Source: Ectothiorhodospiraceae bacterium (GTDB lineage: Bacteria > Pseudomonadota > Gammaproteobacteria > Nitrococcales > Aquisalimonadaceae). Taken from it: 40,622 nucleotides of DNA. The notes under the pieces are model-generated. The model was not told where the DNA came from, did no database searches, and was given only the letters and a program-made list of their open reading frames with translations. Location of the stretch: the NCBI GenBank assembly GCA_020831845.1, contig JAFIFV010000013.1, positions 1 to 40,622 of the forward strand. Direction: 5' to 3'. The position numbers and the translations under genes were made by a program. Positions within the stretch are counted from its first letter, which is position 1. The number at the start of each line of letters is the position of its first letter. Shown piece after piece: positions 40,535-40,622 of the stretch.

Positions 40535-40622
40535 TCAGTTACCGCCGTAGCCACGGGTGCTGCGGCGAGCCGGCGGGGGTGCTTGCGGCACAACCGGCCC
40601 GCCCTCGTTGAGGCCGTCACCC
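40535..40622 (-). CDS. Partial secreted-repeat lipoprotein paralog (3' end)
   Basis: Reading leftward from the window edge, the frame runs GDGLNEGGPVVPQAPPP and ends RRSTRGYGGN before a TGA at 40535-40537. It corresponds residue for residue to the C-terminus of the lipoprotein at 40049-40474 (GDGLNDVWHVVPQAAPT, then RRSTRGYGGY). So the window cuts into a second member of the family in tail-to-tail orientation. Everything before this 29-codon fragment lies outside. Confidence 0.8.
   Translation of the reverse strand, partial: GDGLNEGGPVVPQAPPPARRSTRGYGGN

Larger units (their letters stand above)
40387..40622. repeat. 88-bp inverted duplication at the 3' ends of two lipoprotein genes
   Basis: Plus-strand 40387-40474 and the reverse complement of 40535-40622 align without gaps at 78 of 88 positions by my count; the last 34 bp, including the stop codons, differ at only two. 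The arms are 60 bp apart. The repeat continues beyond the window on the right, so its full extent is unknown. Confidence 0.85.

Noticed and set aside
1-40622. CRISPR array, tRNA, rRNA, prophage or transposase genes
   Set aside because: No regularly spaced direct repeats of CRISPR type, no cloverleaf or rRNA-like sequence, and no recombinase-type protein were seen on either strand.

Overview
This 40.6 kb window is a GC-rich bacterial chromosome segment, densely coding on both strands. Gene families, GC-rich codon use and gene order (NptA-type phosphate transporter with PhoU, DUF2868/DUF3482 pair, ChrA, CvrA-type antiporter, ECF sigma with RskA-like anti-sigma) fit a gammaproteobacterium. A halophilic or haloalkaliphilic relative of Halomonas or the Ectothiorhodospiraceae is my guess; nothing in the window fixes the genus. 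I see no rRNA, tRNA, CRISPR array, transposase or integrase.

Layout. (1) 0.6-4.5 kb, plus strand: a Na+/phosphate cotransporter behind a three-repeat Pho box, a PhoU-like protein, a DUF1499 membrane protein and a two-HKD cardiolipin synthase. (2) 4.5-7.5 kb, minus: a membrane protein (DUF2868) followed by a GTPase (DUF3482). (3) 7.5-7.8 kb: a gene-free cluster of hairpins and a REP-like element. (4) 7.8-10.5 kb, minus: an ABC importer with NMT1/THI5-like binding protein. (5) 10.9-12.1 kb, plus: chromate transporter ChrA. (6) 12.1-17.7 kb, minus: a complete five-gene peptide-type ABC importer with overlapping genes. (7) 17.9-20.1 kb, plus: a thioesterase-like protein and a DadA-like FAD oxidoreductase.

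(8) 20.1-38.5 kb is an accessory-looking stretch of short, one- to three-gene units on both strands: two VOC proteins, a GNAT acetyltransferase, a Crp/Fnr regulator, three AraC regulators, three alpha/beta hydrolases, two DUF899 thioredoxin-like proteins, a 49-aa CxxC membrane peptide, an SRPBCC protein, an exported CMD-family protein with an SDR oxidoreductase, a DHFR/RibD-like reductase, a methyltransferase and a flavoprotein. It also holds a K+/H+ antiporter (CvrA/NhaP2 type) followed by a PII-like protein.

(9) 38.5-40.6 kb: an RskA-like anti-sigma factor and ECF sigma factor, divergent from a secreted-repeat lipoprotein. A second, closely related lipoprotein gene faces it tail to tail and runs off the window.

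The best-supported regulatory signal is the Pho box at 556-584. The most unusual items are the inverted lipoprotein paralogs, the antiporter/PII pairing, the CPAC micro-peptide overlapping a DUF899 gene, and the palindrome cluster at 7.5-7.8 kb.
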